From contig NC_084461.1 in the NCBI RefSeq assembly GCF_027409185.1, positions 139,607,001 through 139,671,000 of the forward strand: a DNA stretch of 64,000 nt, in the 5' to 3' direction. Under the pieces are notes generated by a model. That model did no database searches, was not told the origin of the DNA, and saw only the letters and a list, made by a program, of their open reading frames with translations. This DNA is from Cynocephalus volans. Lineage: Eukaryota; Chordata; Mammalia; Dermoptera; Cynocephalidae. This document shows, in pieces, positions 1 through 11,829 of the stretch (the stretch's first letter is position 1; every line of letters begins with the position of its first letter). The translations under genes and the position numbers were made by a program.

Positions 1-199
1 GGGCTCGCTCACTGCTATTTTGGGCCATGCCTTAGCACGTGGGCCTTGATTTGATGGGAGAAGGCCAGACACCTCAGGATGATGAAAAAGAAATTTCAAA
101 TGTCCTCTCCCTTCCCCAGAGTCCCAGAAACACTTGCCCACCACTCATGGGAGGCCTGAGAATCCAATGTATGGGGAAATGCATGGGGAGTAGGGGGTG

Positions 200-606
200 A
201 AACAAAGGTGGAGTGGAAATCTTCATACTCTTTTAGGGCCTTTGAACTTGGCTGCTCCCTCTCCTTGGAACTGTCGTCTCCCGGCTGTCAGCTGTCACCA
301 TGGCTCACTCCCTCACCTCATTCAGATCTTGACTCAAATATCAATTCACTGGCAAGGTCTCCCCAGAAAGAACATAAACAGCAGCTCCCTCTACGCCCCC
401 TGCTTCCTTGGAGCCCTTATGTCCCTTTGTTCCCAGCATTGCATTTGTCGTCTGACACATTACACATCCACTCATTTGCTTCCTGCTTCCCCCAACTAGA
501 ACATAAGCACCATAAAGTTAAAAATGTTTTATTCACAGCTTTATCCCAGTTATCTCCACCAGAGCCTAGAATGTTACAGATGCATAGCAGATGAAAAGAA
601 TGAATG
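200..606 (+). repeat. L2 LINE 3' end
   Basis: The text follows the end of LINE-2: a 'ctttgaacttggctgctccc' segment, a 'catggctcactccctcac' segment, then a 'ctagaacataagc' segment and a terminal 'gaatgaatgaatc'. It lies in ADAM19 intron 3 in the antisense direction. It is old and diverged. Confidence 0.75.
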
Positions 607-1084
607 AATCAATTGAGGAGGTTAAGTACCAGAGTCTGAGAAATCATTTAGCACAGGGCCCAGTCTCCCCCCAAATATCATGGGTTTATAGAAACCTTCA
701 CACAGCAATCAGAAAAGCTTCTTCCCCGCTTCCACGCTGTTTTGAATCTGGACTTGCATGCACCATGAATGAGAAGGCTTTGGGAAATAAACGCACTAGG
801 AAGTCGTGTGCAGTTGGAGTTCCGCTCCCTAACACATGTTCAAAACAAAAAGCCCAATTTGGATGAAAATAGCAGGAAGCCATTACCCCAGGGACACCTG
901 GTGAGGTCATATTGCTTGGCTCTGCTGCTTCCATTTTTGTCAAGTCTCCTGCCTTCTGCCAACTCAAGGAGGCCAGGAACCACACACATCCAGCCCCATG
1001 CTGCTCACTGTAAAACAAGAGAGCTGCAGACAATACAACCACGTCTGCCAGCTCGCTTCTGGAACTTCAGTGTGGGACGATAAA
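607..1084. other. Intronic sequence, nothing recognised
   Basis: This is ADAM19 intron 3. I see no repeat family, conserved exon or strong motif. Short open frames on both strands have no coding character. Confidence 0.5.
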
Positions 1085-1270
1085 AATCACAACAATAGTG
1101 ACCACACACGATGTGCTCTATAAGCCCTTTGTGCACATCACCTCATTCAGTCCATAACCATCCTGTGAGGTTGGCATCACTATCCTCATTTTGTAGATGA
1201 GGACACTAAGGTTCTAAAAGATTCAGCAATTTGCCCTGGGTCACATTCTGTGACCTTAGAACCAAGCCAA
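1085..1270 (-). repeat. MIR SINE
   Basis: The reverse-complement MIR core is visible: 'cctcattttgtagatgagg' followed by a stretch corresponding to the 'aagtaacttgcccaaggtcac' part of the family. Confidence 0.75.
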
Positions 1271-1274
1271 GAAT

Positions 1275-1430
1275 ACAAATGATCCGAGTCTCACCTCTCT
1301 CATTTACTTGCTGTGCGACGTTAGACAAGTGCCTATCCCTTTCTAAGTCAAAGTTTCTGCATCGGCACATAAGACCGTTGCATTCTAAGGTGTTTTCTAA
1401 GGTGTCTTCCCGCCCTAGTTTCTTATGATC
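1275..1430 (+). repeat. MIR SINE fragment
   Basis: 'tttacttgctgtgcgac' and the following 'gacaagtgcctatccc' match the sense MIR core (family form: acttgctgtgtgaccttgggcaag, reduced here). It lies head to head with the minus-strand MIR just upstream. Confidence 0.6.
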
Positions 1431-2965
1431 TCTTGCAAAGGTTCTAAAACAGGAGAGAAGGACCAGGACTCGAGTCCTGAGATCCCTGTTGGCCAGTGCA
1501 ACTCCTAAGGATTTGTCCATGACACCAACACCGTCACTTGGGATGATCAGAGGAAGCTTAAAGGTCATATGCTCAACTCAGGGCAGAACGGGAGAGATTA
1601 GACTCAGGTGACAACAGGAAACACTTAAACTAGAACTAAAGGGCTGGGGCCATGAGAAACTAAAGCAGGTGCCTGAGAGAGACTGTCAACAACAGATCCT
1701 TTAAGGGTCTGTTCTTGTAGGACCAAAGGAAGACAACCCAAAGAGAAGTCCTGGGCAAGCAGAGCCTGCACCCTCTGGGGATGCAGCCAGCCAGGCCTGT
1801 TCCAGGGAAATAGGAGAAAAGGAACATTTTACTCTCAAGAGGAGAGCAGCAAAAATGACAGCAATGCCCATCTTCCTGGCTCCCCGAAAGCCACTGTATA
1901 CTGGCGGCAGTGGAACAATATGGATGAAGCCCCATTACCACACAAGCTGCTTGAGTTGTACTTTAACAACACTTGGGTGATCCTCATTTGCAAGTGGCCA
2001 AAAAGCCCAAATTTGGAATAGATCATATTCTTCTTTTCCACCAAGCCTAGCAGTCATTCCCATCCTTCTGGAAAAGGGAAGATCCTTCTCTGTCTCTTTC
2101 TTGGCAGTGATGCATTTGATTACTCATTGGCTTCCAGAGGGTTCTGGCAACTCTCCAAGCCAACCAGCCTTATCTGTGATGTCTGGGTGGCAGAACGCAA
2201 GTGGGACTGTTGGTGGGGAAATACCGAAGGCCTTCAGAGTCCCTTGGCCAAGTAAGGAGGGCTCTTCAGTGGCCAAGCAGATTGGAAATGGCCAAAGAAC
2301 AGGCAGTAGATGTAGCCACGCGTTACGTCTACTCACCCCCTTGATAACATGAATCAAGATACAACCGCGCCTGACGGCAAATCAATATTGAAATATTTCT
2401 GAGCCAGGCCACCACCCAAGATGAATGAGGTTAGGAAGTTGGAGCAGCTGAGCCCGATGGAGCCAGGAGACTGCTGACGGTGCCATTATCAGTAACATCT
2501 CAGATTTAGCTGACCCAGAACAGACAGAACAATCAGGGTCTCAGGCTCCAAATCCCAGCACACTCCGCCTTGCCTCTCTCCTCTCTGCTGTTTTCCTTTA
2601 ATCTCCTTCACTTCCTGCCATGTGCTAGGCTGGAGCTAGCAAGGCAGCTGCCCAGGACCTCCAGTCCTTCCCCTCCCTTAATCTCATACATACACACACC
2701 CCTGTGCGCCTGCAGTGAACTCTAAGAGGCCCCGGAAATTCAGCCTAAGAAAATTCAAGCAAGACGTTAAGCATTCCAGTAATTTCACAGCAAGTCAAGA
2801 GACTGTGGAAAAGCTCTGTCTTTGTAAGATGCTTCCCCAAGGAACCAAGGATTCAGAGTTTGGGGTCACTCCACTAACTGCTTCCTTCCAAAACAGCGAG
2901 GCCTGCATCTGGCATTGACATAGACTTTAATTGTTTGACTTTAGACAAAGGAGGAGTCCACTTAC
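1431..2965. other. ADAM19 intron 3, nothing recognised
   Basis: No ADAM19 exon 4 is seen here (the prodomain segment that follows exon 3), nor a clear repeat. The intron runs beyond position 1. Confidence 0.5.
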
Positions 2966-3036
2966 TCATTCTTCTCCAGGTCCAGGATCAGTTCTTGCCC
3001 CTCAGCCATTACCCTGAGCTCAGCTTTGAGTGGATG
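2966..3036 (-). CDS. ADAM19: ADAM19 coding exon 3 (prodomain)
   Basis: Read on the minus strand, a 'ttgttgttgcttttag' acceptor precedes 71 nt encoding 23 codons plus two bases, then a GTAAGTGG donor. The peptide begins HPLKAELRVMAEG and continues QELILDLEKNE, which matches the N-terminal prodomain of ADAM19. In ADAMs this prodomain keeps the zinc protease latent until it is cleaved in the Golgi. The exon starts in phase 0, exactly continuing exon 2, and ends two bases into a codon. Exon 4 is not in the window. The Met-Ala inside the exon is not a start. The identification is firm because three separate exons give consecutive ADAM19 sequence in matching phase. Confidence 0.95.
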
Positions 3037-3344
3037 CTAAAAGCAACAACAAAAGAATGTCAGTTCCTACAAGTGGGGACCAAGGTTCCCAGGAATGGGC
3101 ACAGGGTCTAGCACTGTGCTTGAACATTGATCCATGGGAGACAAATGAGAAAAGGTCAATTGCATGTCCAGCCCAAAATTGAAATGTCCTCAATCCCAGA
3201 ATGACCCCAATCCTTCTCCTGTCTGCTTTCTCCTGAAAGGCAAAGGAAAGAAACTCCAAGCTGAAATGTGGTGTAAGTGTATGCATGGGGTCTGGTAAAG
3301 GAAAAAGCTGGAAAACACGATCTTCAGTAGAAAATTATGTGAGG

Positions 3345-3565
3345 AGTCAGATCTGGATTAAGTGCTGGCTCTGACACCTGCAGCTGTGTGAACCTGGCCA
3401 CGTTACTGAGCCTCCCAACATCTCAGTTTCCTCATTTGAAATACAGAGATAGTAATAGTCAACTTTATGGGGATTTTATAAGGATTAAGTGAGATAATGA
3501 ATGTAAATAATTTATCACAGTGCCTGGCACGCAGGAAGCCCTCAATATATGTTGGCTGTTATCTT
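3345..3565 (+). repeat. MIR SINE, near full length
   Basis: It shows the MIR order: 'ctggctctgacacctgcagctgtgtgaacctgg' region, 'ctcagtttcctcattt', 'ataaggattaagtgagata' and the end 'cagtgcctggcacgcagg'. It lies in ADAM19 intron 2. Confidence 0.85.
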
Positions 3566-3879
3566 ATAAAATACCAGGGGATCGTCTTCATAGTGGGTCC
3601 TTATTTTATTTTATTTTGGCCCTCAGTTTGGAAACCCCCAATCATCTCAAAGGAAACAACTAAAAGCACTTCAAATTAAGGTTTCATAGTTACAAAAGTA
3701 GATATATTTTACACATAAGTAGTCTGCTAATGGCCAAAGGTGTTACACACCCAGAATAGATCACTTAGATCTACAAATGGCCAATTAGCACAAAATATAT
3801 GCTCAACATCACTGGTAAACCAGCCCCCCACCAAAACACACATTTAAAAAAAAAGTACCTTTAAAAAATCAAAGTGTCA

Positions 3880-4480
3880 AAGATTTTTTAAAACTGTAAA
3901 TCACAGTGTAGTAGATCATACCATTGAGAATTTAAATTGATACCAACTCTCTGGAAAATAATTTGACAGTATGGACCAAGAGTTTAAAAATGCTTAGACC
4001 TTTTGACCCAATAATATAAAACTATCTGAAGGGAACAAACAGAAGTACTGGCAAAGGTTTATATTCAAGGACATTTATTACTTATAATGATGAATAATGA
4101 AATATAACCTAAATGTCCAAAAATAAGAGAATGGTTAAATAAATGATGATTTATTCTGATGGCAGAACACTAGACAGTCATTAAAAACAGTGACTTTAAA
4201 CAATCTTTAAATTATTGAGAAAGTTTATATAGTGAACATTAGGCACAAATCCTCAAAATATAACACTGTATGTATTATTTAAATATACTTTTGTGTAGTT
4301 TTGTATTTTTTTGTAGAGTGAAAAAAAGTAGAGAGAAAGAAACCTAAAGGTTACCATAGTTACTCTAGGCAGTGGGATCACGTGTTAATTTTATTTCGTG
4401 CATCATTCTATGTTTTTATAATTGCTTTTATAATTTAAGAAAAGAACTTTTAATCTCTTTTTGCCTTATTATTGTGGGAA
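3880..4480 (+). repeat. Old L1 (L1M type) 3' region
   Basis: 'aaatgtccaaaaataagagaatggttaaataaa' and the following 'cattaaaaa' stretch are the ORF2 end/3' UTR pattern of old mammalian L1 copies. It is AT-rich and antisense to ADAM19. Confidence 0.65.
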
Positions 4481-5689
4481 ATTTCAAAGAAATTTTAAAA
4501 ACCAAGTTGTAAAAAATCTTCATGCTTTAAAAATTCAACCTAAGGCTGTTGAACTTTTTTCCAAGGAGTAAACTATTTATTTAAAACAGAATATTTACAT
4601 ATTTAAAACAGATAGATTCTTTGTGTTTTTGTTTCTATAATGCTAAAAATAAGAGTAAAGATTGAACCCAACAATGTAGGGTTCATTGTTGACAATTAAG
4701 TGATGGTAATGTAAGCCTCTGGGGTGTTTTAAATATGAGCTCTCTAACTTGGGACCAAGAAACTGATAAATTCTTAAGTCCCTTTTAAGTGACAAAAGTC
4801 CTCGCTAGAGTAGAGCTTCTACCCCTTTCAAGGTTGACATCAAAGCTTGGTTCTGGCACATCTGAAAAATGGGTCACCTGCTTTGCCACCTCTGGTTGGG
4901 GGCCTACCTCTTCTAAGCATATTCCCCTTCTTACTTCCTGCAAATCCCACTCCCCAGTAGGGTCTGGGCATCCCTGAGACTTTTGGGTCACCAAGGGCTC
5001 TGATCAGATCTGAATGTTCTGACCAAGGACTCTTGGGCAACTCTGTCCCTTGCATAATTTATCCTATTACCCCATCCCAAGAAGGGACTTTTCAAATCCA
5101 CGAGAGTAGGAAGCTGTGGGAGATGTTTGCCCACTAACTTTCACTAAGAGATTCACTTCTGTTTCTGGTGCCCTGAGTCGGCTCTGCCAATACCTATTCC
5201 GGTTGCTGGTCTTTTGCCACTTTATTCTGGGGAGTTCTGGAGTAAGTGCCCTGCCCGATCACATTCTGCATCAGGGACACCCCCAAAGGGCATTTGAGAA
5301 AGAGCTCACAGCAACAGAGGTGTAGCAAATCCCTTATTCAAAAGGTAGGTGATCCCATACCAAACAGCCTCCCCCTCCAAAAAAAGAGGTAGGTGACCAT
5401 GTGACAACCCACACAAAAAAAGAATATTGACACAAATCAAAGCACTATCACCTGTCCCCCAAAGAAACACAAGCTGCAACATGAGTACTAATATTTATTA
5501 TTAAGTGGGTAATCCAAAAATAATTCTTTATTCTGGAAGGTACTCAGACACTGATATCTAAAATATGATGTTCCTTGTTTCCATGGGACATTTCAAGCAA
5601 AACAATGAAACTGCATTTTAAGGATCTTTGAAACTTCCCTGTCTAGTTCTACTCACCAGCTTTTCTTGTGTAACTCCACTTGTTATTAG
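4481..5689. other. ADAM19 intron 2, nothing recognised
   Basis: AT-rich at the left and mixed at the right. No exon or clear repeat is visible. The short open frames at 4785-5325 overlap on both strands and have no conserved features. Confidence 0.45.
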
Positions 5690-5880
5690 GAAGGGGCACT
5701 ATCACCTCTCCTGGGGAAGGGTTAAAAGTCCTTTCTCTTTAGGATTAGGTTAAATAGATCTTCAGCTCCATAGGGTATTGGAAACCTGTCCTATATATTT
5801 TTATCCCCCTTAAGATTTAGTATAATACTTAGCACCCAGTAAGTGTTCAATTAAAGTTTAATGAATGAATGAATAACATT
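5690..5880 (+). repeat. L2 LINE 3' terminus
   Basis: It ends in 'cttagcacccagtaagtgttcaa' followed by 'aatgaatgaatgaat', the terminal pattern of L2. Its counterpart in the opposite orientation begins about 50 bp further on. Confidence 0.65.
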
Positions 5881-5927
5881 AATGAGAATAAGAGGCCTGA
5901 GTGAAATGCAACACATAGCCTCTCTGA

Positions 5928-6020
5928 CATTCATTCATTCAGCAAATATTTATGGTACCAGGCTCTGTGCTGACTATTTCTACAGAATACAGTGACCCAT
6001 ATTCTGGGCAGACAATGGCT
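5928..6020 (-). repeat. L2 LINE 3' terminus, reversed
   Basis: 'cattcattcattcagcaaatatttatgg' and 'ccaggctctgtgctgac' are the reverse complement of the L2 end. Confidence 0.65.
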
Positions 6021-7314
6021 GGGAACAAAGATAGGATCTGGTCCTCTGTTTCGTTTCTCAGGCCCTTCCTGAGGATACACGGCATCTCCCATTTGGAGGG
6101 AACAAAGAAGCCGCTATAAAAAGTATCAGATCCTTTCCTCGAGCAATAATGGATGGGTTGCGATATCTAAGATCTTAATTTTTAAAAATAATCTGCTCTA
6201 GGATGGCCATCCATGAATCTGTCTAGATTTTTCCTGAAGCTACTTCAGCTTCTCCTACTTTTTGATGAGATGAGTTCCATGCATTTATTGCCTTTAGGTC
6301 AAAATGTTACTTGCTTTTATTTGTTTTGGAATTTTCACTGTAAGTTCCCTTAGTAAATCCAAGCTGGAACATTTTTGGATATGTCTGTATTACTCTAGCC
6401 ATAACTTCAAGGATCCCGGGCATTTCTCTTCTCCATCCATCTTTCCATCCTCAAGAGCCACAATGTCTGAGTCTTTCCTGACACCTCTCCCTCCTACTGT
6501 AATCTTGCTCCTATATGTGGCCTAATAAATCACAGTCCGTTCGAACCCAAAAAGATCTTAGAAACCAACCCCTTTCCCCAGTTCTCTCCCTCCTTATTCC
6601 TTCTTATCCCTACTGTATAAACGAGTAAGCTCAAATTTTTTAGAAAGTGTAGTGTCAATAGCTGGTTACTGGCATACAACAATCATATCTTCCTTCAAAG
6701 CTCCTTCATGTCTCACGTGAGCTGTAAAAACTAGAACCACAAAGAATATCCTAGATGTACAAGTCCTCTCTGAAAGAACAGAATAATGTTTTCTGTCTTG
6801 TTCCCAATCCCCTTTGCAAAGCCTGTACATTCTGCTGGTGTTCAGGGTGGAGGAGCTTCTTGCATTTCAAGATGCGTTCCCCAGTACTAGGTCCCGACCC
6901 TGCCTCTTTTTAAAAATAGCTTAGATTATACTTTTGCTCTCCAAGTACATTATCTCATCAATAAAATGAAGCATGTACTATGCAGAGCAAAAATAACGAT
7001 GACAATATGTCATGAATTCCAATCCAGAGTGAGTGATGTTTGTGACACCATCACATTTGCACTTAGTTTGTGTCAGCATTAATGTGAATTTTCATTTCCT
7101 CAATAAATGTCATTTGGAAGTGTTCGAAAAATTTGTCAGACAATGAAGGAAAGCCCCGTCTGGGATATCCAAAACCAAAACACAGACAGAGTGGGCCAGA
7201 AACAGAACTAATGGTGATGACTGGGCCTCCAGGAAAGTTGAGTAGGTGGCCCCAGGCTTCACAGACTCAAGTTATCAACTCCTGCCTCTGAAAATGAAAG
7301 CTTTTGAGTCTTAC
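6021..7314. other. ADAM19 intron 2, nothing recognised
   Basis: I see no exon, RNA gene or repeat that can be supported here. Confidence 0.45.
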
Positions 7315-7400
7315 CTTTTCTCTCGTGGGGCTTTCTGAAGTCTTCCACTGAGGTATCATTAGTTCATGCTGCAGCTGGGGGCCACCTTCCCCACTTCCTC
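7315..7400 (-). CDS. ADAM19: ADAM19 coding exon 2 (prodomain)
   Basis: On the minus strand a 'ttgtattggcag' acceptor precedes 86 nt, followed by an AAAAG/GTAAGA donor. After the two bases completing the codon split with exon 1, 28 codons read GSGEGGPQLQHELMIP then QWKTSESPTREK, the ADAM19 segment between signal peptide and prodomain core. The next residues are those of exon 3 (HPLKAEL) in phase 0. The acceptor's pyrimidine tract is weak. A second AG three bases in would remove only one codon, so the first residues of this exon are slightly uncertain. Intron 2 is about 4.28 kb and intron 1 about 3.97 kb. Confidence 0.93.
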
Positions 7401-7544
7401 CTGCCAATACAAGGTGCACACCATTGGAATCCCAGACCTCTATACACTAGCTAAGCCATGCATGCACTGTCTGCAACAACCACTGCCACCCAGAAAGAAC
7501 TCCGTGCTGGGTCATTAGAAGACCTGCTGGACTCCCAACTCTTG

Positions 7545-8310
7545 GTGCTTTCTCTGTAGGCCAGGCGCCTGTCTAGGTGTTGGCAATATAATGGTAAACA
7601 GGACAAATACGGTTGCTCTACTTGCCAAGTTTACCTTGTAGAGGTGGGAGACAGAAAATGAACAAACATTCTCAGATGGTATTAAGTGGCCTGAAGAAAA
7701 TATAACAGGATCATGGAATAAAGGGATACCTAGCAGGGAGTATCTATTTTGGACAGGATGACTAGCAAAGATGGCACTTAATTGAGACCTGAGTGACCAA
7801 AAGAAAGCAGCCATGCAAAGTTCTGGGGGGAGAGTGCCCCAGGTAGAGGGATTGGCAAAGTGCAAAGGTCCTGCCTCAGCAGAAGTGAACCTGGCCTGTC
7901 TAAGGAACAGCTGAAGGTAGAGATAGCTAGAGTTGAGTAAACAAGAGAGGAAATTGGTAAGTGATGTGATCAGCAAGACGGCCCGGGGTCTGATAATGCA
8001 GAGGCCATGGAAAGTGTCTGGATTTTATTATAAATTGACTTGGAAGGCACTGGATGTGTTAAACACAAAGCAATATGATCTGTACAAGGTTTAAAAAGGC
8101 TGACTGCCTGCTGGGTGGAGAATGGGAGAGGGGTGGAGAACGGTGGGGGGAGTGAGAGTAGAAGCAGGAAGGCAAGGCTGCTGGAGGCTTGTGGAAGCCC
8201 TGGTGAGAGACGATGAGGCTCAGACTAGAATGACATCAGTGGAGAGGAATGAAGTGGCGGAATTCTGGGTATATTCTGGAGGGGAGGTCAAATCCATAGG
8301 TACTGTTCCC
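7545..8310 (-). repeat. L2 LINE, long fragment
   Basis: The order matches reverse-complement L2: 'ggtaaacaggacaaatac', 'gagacctgagtgacc', 'ccaggtagagggattggcaaagtgcaaaggtcctg', then 'ggaaagtgtctggatttta'. The 153-codon open frame across it is antisense noise, not a gene. Confidence 0.65.
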
Positions 8311-8314
8311 ATTG

Positions 8315-8400
8315 AGCTTTTGAGTTTTCTTACCTGTAAACTGAAGACGACACCCACCTGCCCATCTCACAGCATTACTGGGAAGAGGTGATGTGAAATT
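8315..8400 (+). repeat. MIR SINE fragment
   Basis: 'tgagttttcttacctgtaaactgaaga' corresponds to the 'cctcagtttcctcatctgtaaaatg' part of MIR. Confidence 0.55.
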
Positions 8401-8947
8401 GCTTCCTAATCCTCAAAGCATCATTACATAACTTGAGCTGCCTAATGGCAAGTTTGCATTTGTTTGCTGCTTCTTACTCTCCAAATCCCTCTCACCACCT
8501 AGTTCTCCTTCATCCTCACGAAACCCCAGCAAGGTAGACAGCAGGATTCCTATTTCTCAAGAAAGGGAATTGAAACTACAGAAGAGACTTGTTCAACCTC
8601 TCAACCTTTGAGTACAGACCTCAAACACTGGTTTGAGGCCATCTTACTCAAATGGTGATTTCCCAAGACCTAAACAAATTTGTCCCCACAAGAATAAACC
8701 AAATCCATAGGACTCCTGTGGATGAAGGTGAGGACTCCAAAATCTCTTCTTTCTAAACCAATTACATCAATCACATAGAAATATAATGAATGGTAAAAAA
8801 GATGGCTGTGGTTGTTCTGTTAAAGAGTAACTTTCCTCTCAGATTACTAATATAATGTACTTATATTACAGGATGTCATCAAAATACATCCTAACAAATA
8901 ATCTCATTGGACCAACACTTTCATCAGACTGGTAAAAATCAGAAGCA
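8401..8947. other. ADAM19 intron 1, nothing recognised
   Basis: No exon, repeat family or motif is supported here. Confidence 0.45.
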
Positions 8948-9060
8948 ATGCATTCATTTAGTTATCAAATATTTTTTAAGTACTTAACGATGTGCCAAGT
9001 ACTACACCAGGTTCTTAATATTCATGAAGGAACAAGACGGGCACAGAACCTGCCATGGTA
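8948..9060 (-). repeat. L2 LINE 3' terminus, reversed
   Basis: 'attcatttagttatcaaatattttttaagtacttaacgatgtgcc' follows the reverse-complement L2 end (attcattcaacaaatatttattgagcac in the family), and the text runs on with 'gaaggaacaagacgggc'. Confidence 0.6.
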
Positions 9061-9689
9061 TCTCTAATAAATCTAGATTCTTTTCAACAAAATAGAATTA
9101 CGTTATATTTAATAGAATATTTAAAGAGCTTAATTTATGATGACAAAAAAATACTGAAAGCATCCTAAAGTCTCTTCAATAGAGGAACATAGTACATCTT
9201 AAGAAAAATTGTCCAAAACTTGGAAATAAGTCAAAGGGCAAGCAGGATATCTTTTCAATGTTATATTGGAGCATTGTTTAACAAGGCCTCCCATGGATTA
9301 CTGAACTACCTAAAGGTACCATTGACTTTCTATTTACTATTGATTAAAGGCCTAGATTCTGTGAAGTTTTATGTTTACCGGCAGACTTCTGTCTGATAGA
9401 GGTGCAAATGATTTCACTATAGTAGAAAGATAACCAAGAATCAGGGTTGTTTTGCCCCAAGAGGCACCCTCCACATTTGTGTCTGTCCCAGCCTCATGAG
9501 TTCAACATTCTTTCTCCAAGGCTTGTGTCACTCCTGTCCCTCTCATCTCTTCTGAACCAGCTTTACTATCCTGTACACTACCTCATTAATGAATTGAATA
9601 AATCTTTGCCACATTTGTATGACAGTCATGTTTTTAACTTTTTGAAACTTAGACTTCTGCAGTCCCTTGATGGAATTTATAGAGTCATT
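9061..9689. other. ADAM19 intron 1, nothing recognised
   Basis: No supported feature. Confidence 0.4.
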
Positions 9690-9935
9690 AAAATCATGTT
9701 TTGGTAGAATTTAATGATGTGGGAAATGCTCATGATGTTAAGTGAAAAACACAAGACACAAAACTGTACATATGGTATGGTTCCAGTTTTATCAACATAT
9801 ATATATTTATAGGAACACACAAAGACTGGAGAGAAAAAGCCAAAATATTAATAGCAACTGTATATTTGGGGATTGCAGATCATTTTATTCCTTTTATATT
9901 TTTCGTTATTTCGCAGATATCCTACAGCGACTCTG
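9690..9935 (+). repeat. Old L1 (L1M type) fragment
   Basis: 'gatgttaagtgaaaaacacaagacacaaaactgtacatatgg' followed by 'ggagagaaaaagccaaaatattaatagc' is the distal ORF2/3' UTR pattern of old L1. Confidence 0.55.
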
Positions 9936-10984
9936 CCTCACTGGGTGGTCTCCAAGGATTCAAGACTCAAAGCAGGCGCCTGTAGTCGGAGCAATAACTT
10001 GCTTTCCTTGCCTTTCTTCAGGCTTTTCTCTTGCACTAAGCACTGACTCGGGCCTCGCGTTAGGCTCTAAAAAACCAGATATGAACAGAGGTGGTTCCCT
10101 CTCTCTCAAGAAGCTCCCAGACTCCAGGAAAAAGAAGGGCTTCCTCAGGCTCGCTGTGAACCCCCTGTGCCTCAGTTTCATTTCGGTGCAAGAGCTCAAA
10201 GGGCGGTTCTGTCTGTCCCCCAGAGAACGGGAGAACCGCGGGACTTCGCCCCCGGAGCTCCTCAGCGCCCCGGGGGAGCACAGCCTCCTGGCTCCAGGCG
10301 GCTGGGGGTCGAGCCCGCCCCGCCCCGCCCCACCCGGCCGCCGCTCGCTTTATTTGAAAACGCTGACTGTTAGTCCCGCAGGCAGTGGTCTGGAGGCAGC
10401 CCAGCCCGTCGCAGCGGCCCAGCCCGGGCTGAGCTTTCTCGGGTCATAATGACAGATCCCGGGCACCGCCCCCCGGGACCATTCCTTCCGCGAAATCTGC
10501 AGAGAGCCCCAGAGGGATGGGGCCGGGGAGGGGGTGGTGTCTGGGAAACTAGTTGTGAGAAACATAGACATCACCCAGCATCCCAACTGGAACCACCGAG
10601 TCCGACCCTTCACAGGGGAAAGAGGCCCAGAGAAAGGGCGAGCGTCGGGTGAGGTGGAGAGAGAGCCCTGGTTTCCAGTGCCAGCGCGGACCTCAAACCG
10701 TGGCGCAGCCATGGGCACGTCTTTTCCCTTTAGTGGGCCTCAATTTCCCCATCTGTAAAATGGGTGCATCGGACCTGATCTTCACTAGGGTCTCCGCCAG
10801 CTCAGGGGTCCAAAGTGTACGGCCGGAGATACCCGGCCAACCATCCCACCACCGCTACCATCGTCTCCCCGGGGGCATTTTATTTCCTGCCCCGCCCGCG
10901 TGCGCCTGACACCGAGCACGGTCCCAGGAAGCCGCTCCCCTGGCCGCACAGGCTGGACGCCCGGGATGCTCGGGGCTGGCGCGT

Positions 10985-11150
10985 GCAGCAGGCGGCAGAG
11001 ATAGAGATGAGACAGAGAGAGGCGGAGCGGAGATGAGGGACCGTGAGAAAACGGAGGAGGAGAGACCGGAGAGCAGCAGGAAAAGAAGGCAAGAGCAGAA
11101 ACACAGAGAAAGAAGAGAGAGAGGAAGGCAAGGCGGTGAAAGGAGCGGCT
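10985..11150. other. Purine-rich (GA) tract beside ADAM19 exon 1
   Basis: For about 160 bp the plus strand is mostly A and G with few interruptions (gagacagagagaggcggag, agaaagaagagagagagg). In the ADAM19 transcript this is a C/U-rich stretch at the start of intron 1. Such mirror-like purine tracts can bind polypyrimidine proteins or form triplex DNA; neither is shown. Confidence 0.6.
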
Positions 11151-11368
11151 GTTTTCTGTCTGCTCCGGGTCTCGCCGACCTCGACCACCTCCCGGGGCGC
11201 ACAACGTGGGAACAAAGCCTGGGCTCCCAGGCTGGGGGGCGGCGGGGGCGCAGGCCCCTCGGAGTTGCAGGAGGCGTAGGGATCGCGGTACCGGCGCTCC
11301 GAACCCGCAGGGCGGTCCCCGGGCCACCCAGCCCACTCGCCTCCATCCCCCCCGCGCCCTGCACTTAC

Positions 11369-11465
11369 TTCTCGTCCATCCCGGCTCCTGCGCCGCCCGC
11401 GGCCGGAGAAGCTGCAAGACTAGCACCAGCAGGCAGAGCCGGGCGGCGCCCGCGCCCCCGAGCAT
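11369..11465 (-). CDS. ADAM19: ADAM19 coding exon 1 (signal peptide)
   Basis: The start codon at 11465-11463 has an optimal context, GCCGCCACCATGC. The 32 complete codons read MLGGAGAARLCLLVLVLQLL then RPRAAQEPGWTR, a classic signal peptide (leucine-rich core at residues 9-20, small residues before the probable cut near residue 25). The exon ends with one base of a split codon at a GTAAGT donor. ADAM19 (meltrin beta) is a type I membrane zinc protease that sheds growth factors such as neuregulin. The zinc site, disintegrin, cysteine-rich and transmembrane parts are encoded to the left of this window. In-frame reading beyond the donor is intronic. The match to ADAM19 is supported by exons 2 and 3. 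Confidence 0.95.
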
Positions 11466-11829
11466 GGTGGCGGCCGCCCCTCGCGCCCGGCGCTCACACG
11501 CCCTGGGTCATGCCTGCCCCCCGGCCCGGCGGCGGTGGCGGTGCGTCTGAAACCCACCGCTCGCCGAGCGCCTCCCCACCCGGCGCCCAGCCCTCGGCCG
11601 AGACGCTCCGCCCCCAGCCCCGCCGGGCTCCGCCAGGGCTTGGAGGAGGGGAGGCGCCCGCCGGGAGGGGGCTGGAGCGACCGGCCAGGGGAGGAGCCGG
11701 CAGGACCCCTGGGGAGCCGGGCTGACTCAGGTGAGGGACACCGAGGGGGAGAAAGACTTGGAGCCCGAGAAGGGGAAGGAATTCACGGTGGACGCGGCCT
11801 GGGGAGGGTCGGGTCGGGCTTCTAGGAGT

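Noticed and set aside
7515..7976. 153-codon minus-strand gene
   Set aside because: It lies within L2 repeat sequence and has no family features.
9742..10449. 235-codon plus-strand gene
   Set aside because: It crosses an L1 fragment and enters the CpG island, where GC bias removes stops. No conserved domain is visible and it is antisense to ADAM19 intron 1.
10785..11368. Longer single-exon secreted protein running on from the ADAM19 start
   Set aside because: The frame passes through a perfect GTAAGT donor at 11368. Exons 2 and 3 continue the ADAM19 sequence in phase, so the extension is intron.
11033..11725. Plus-strand 230-codon gene in the CpG island
   Set aside because: Low-complexity Arg/Pro/Gly composition from GC-rich DNA, and antisense to ADAM19 exon 1.
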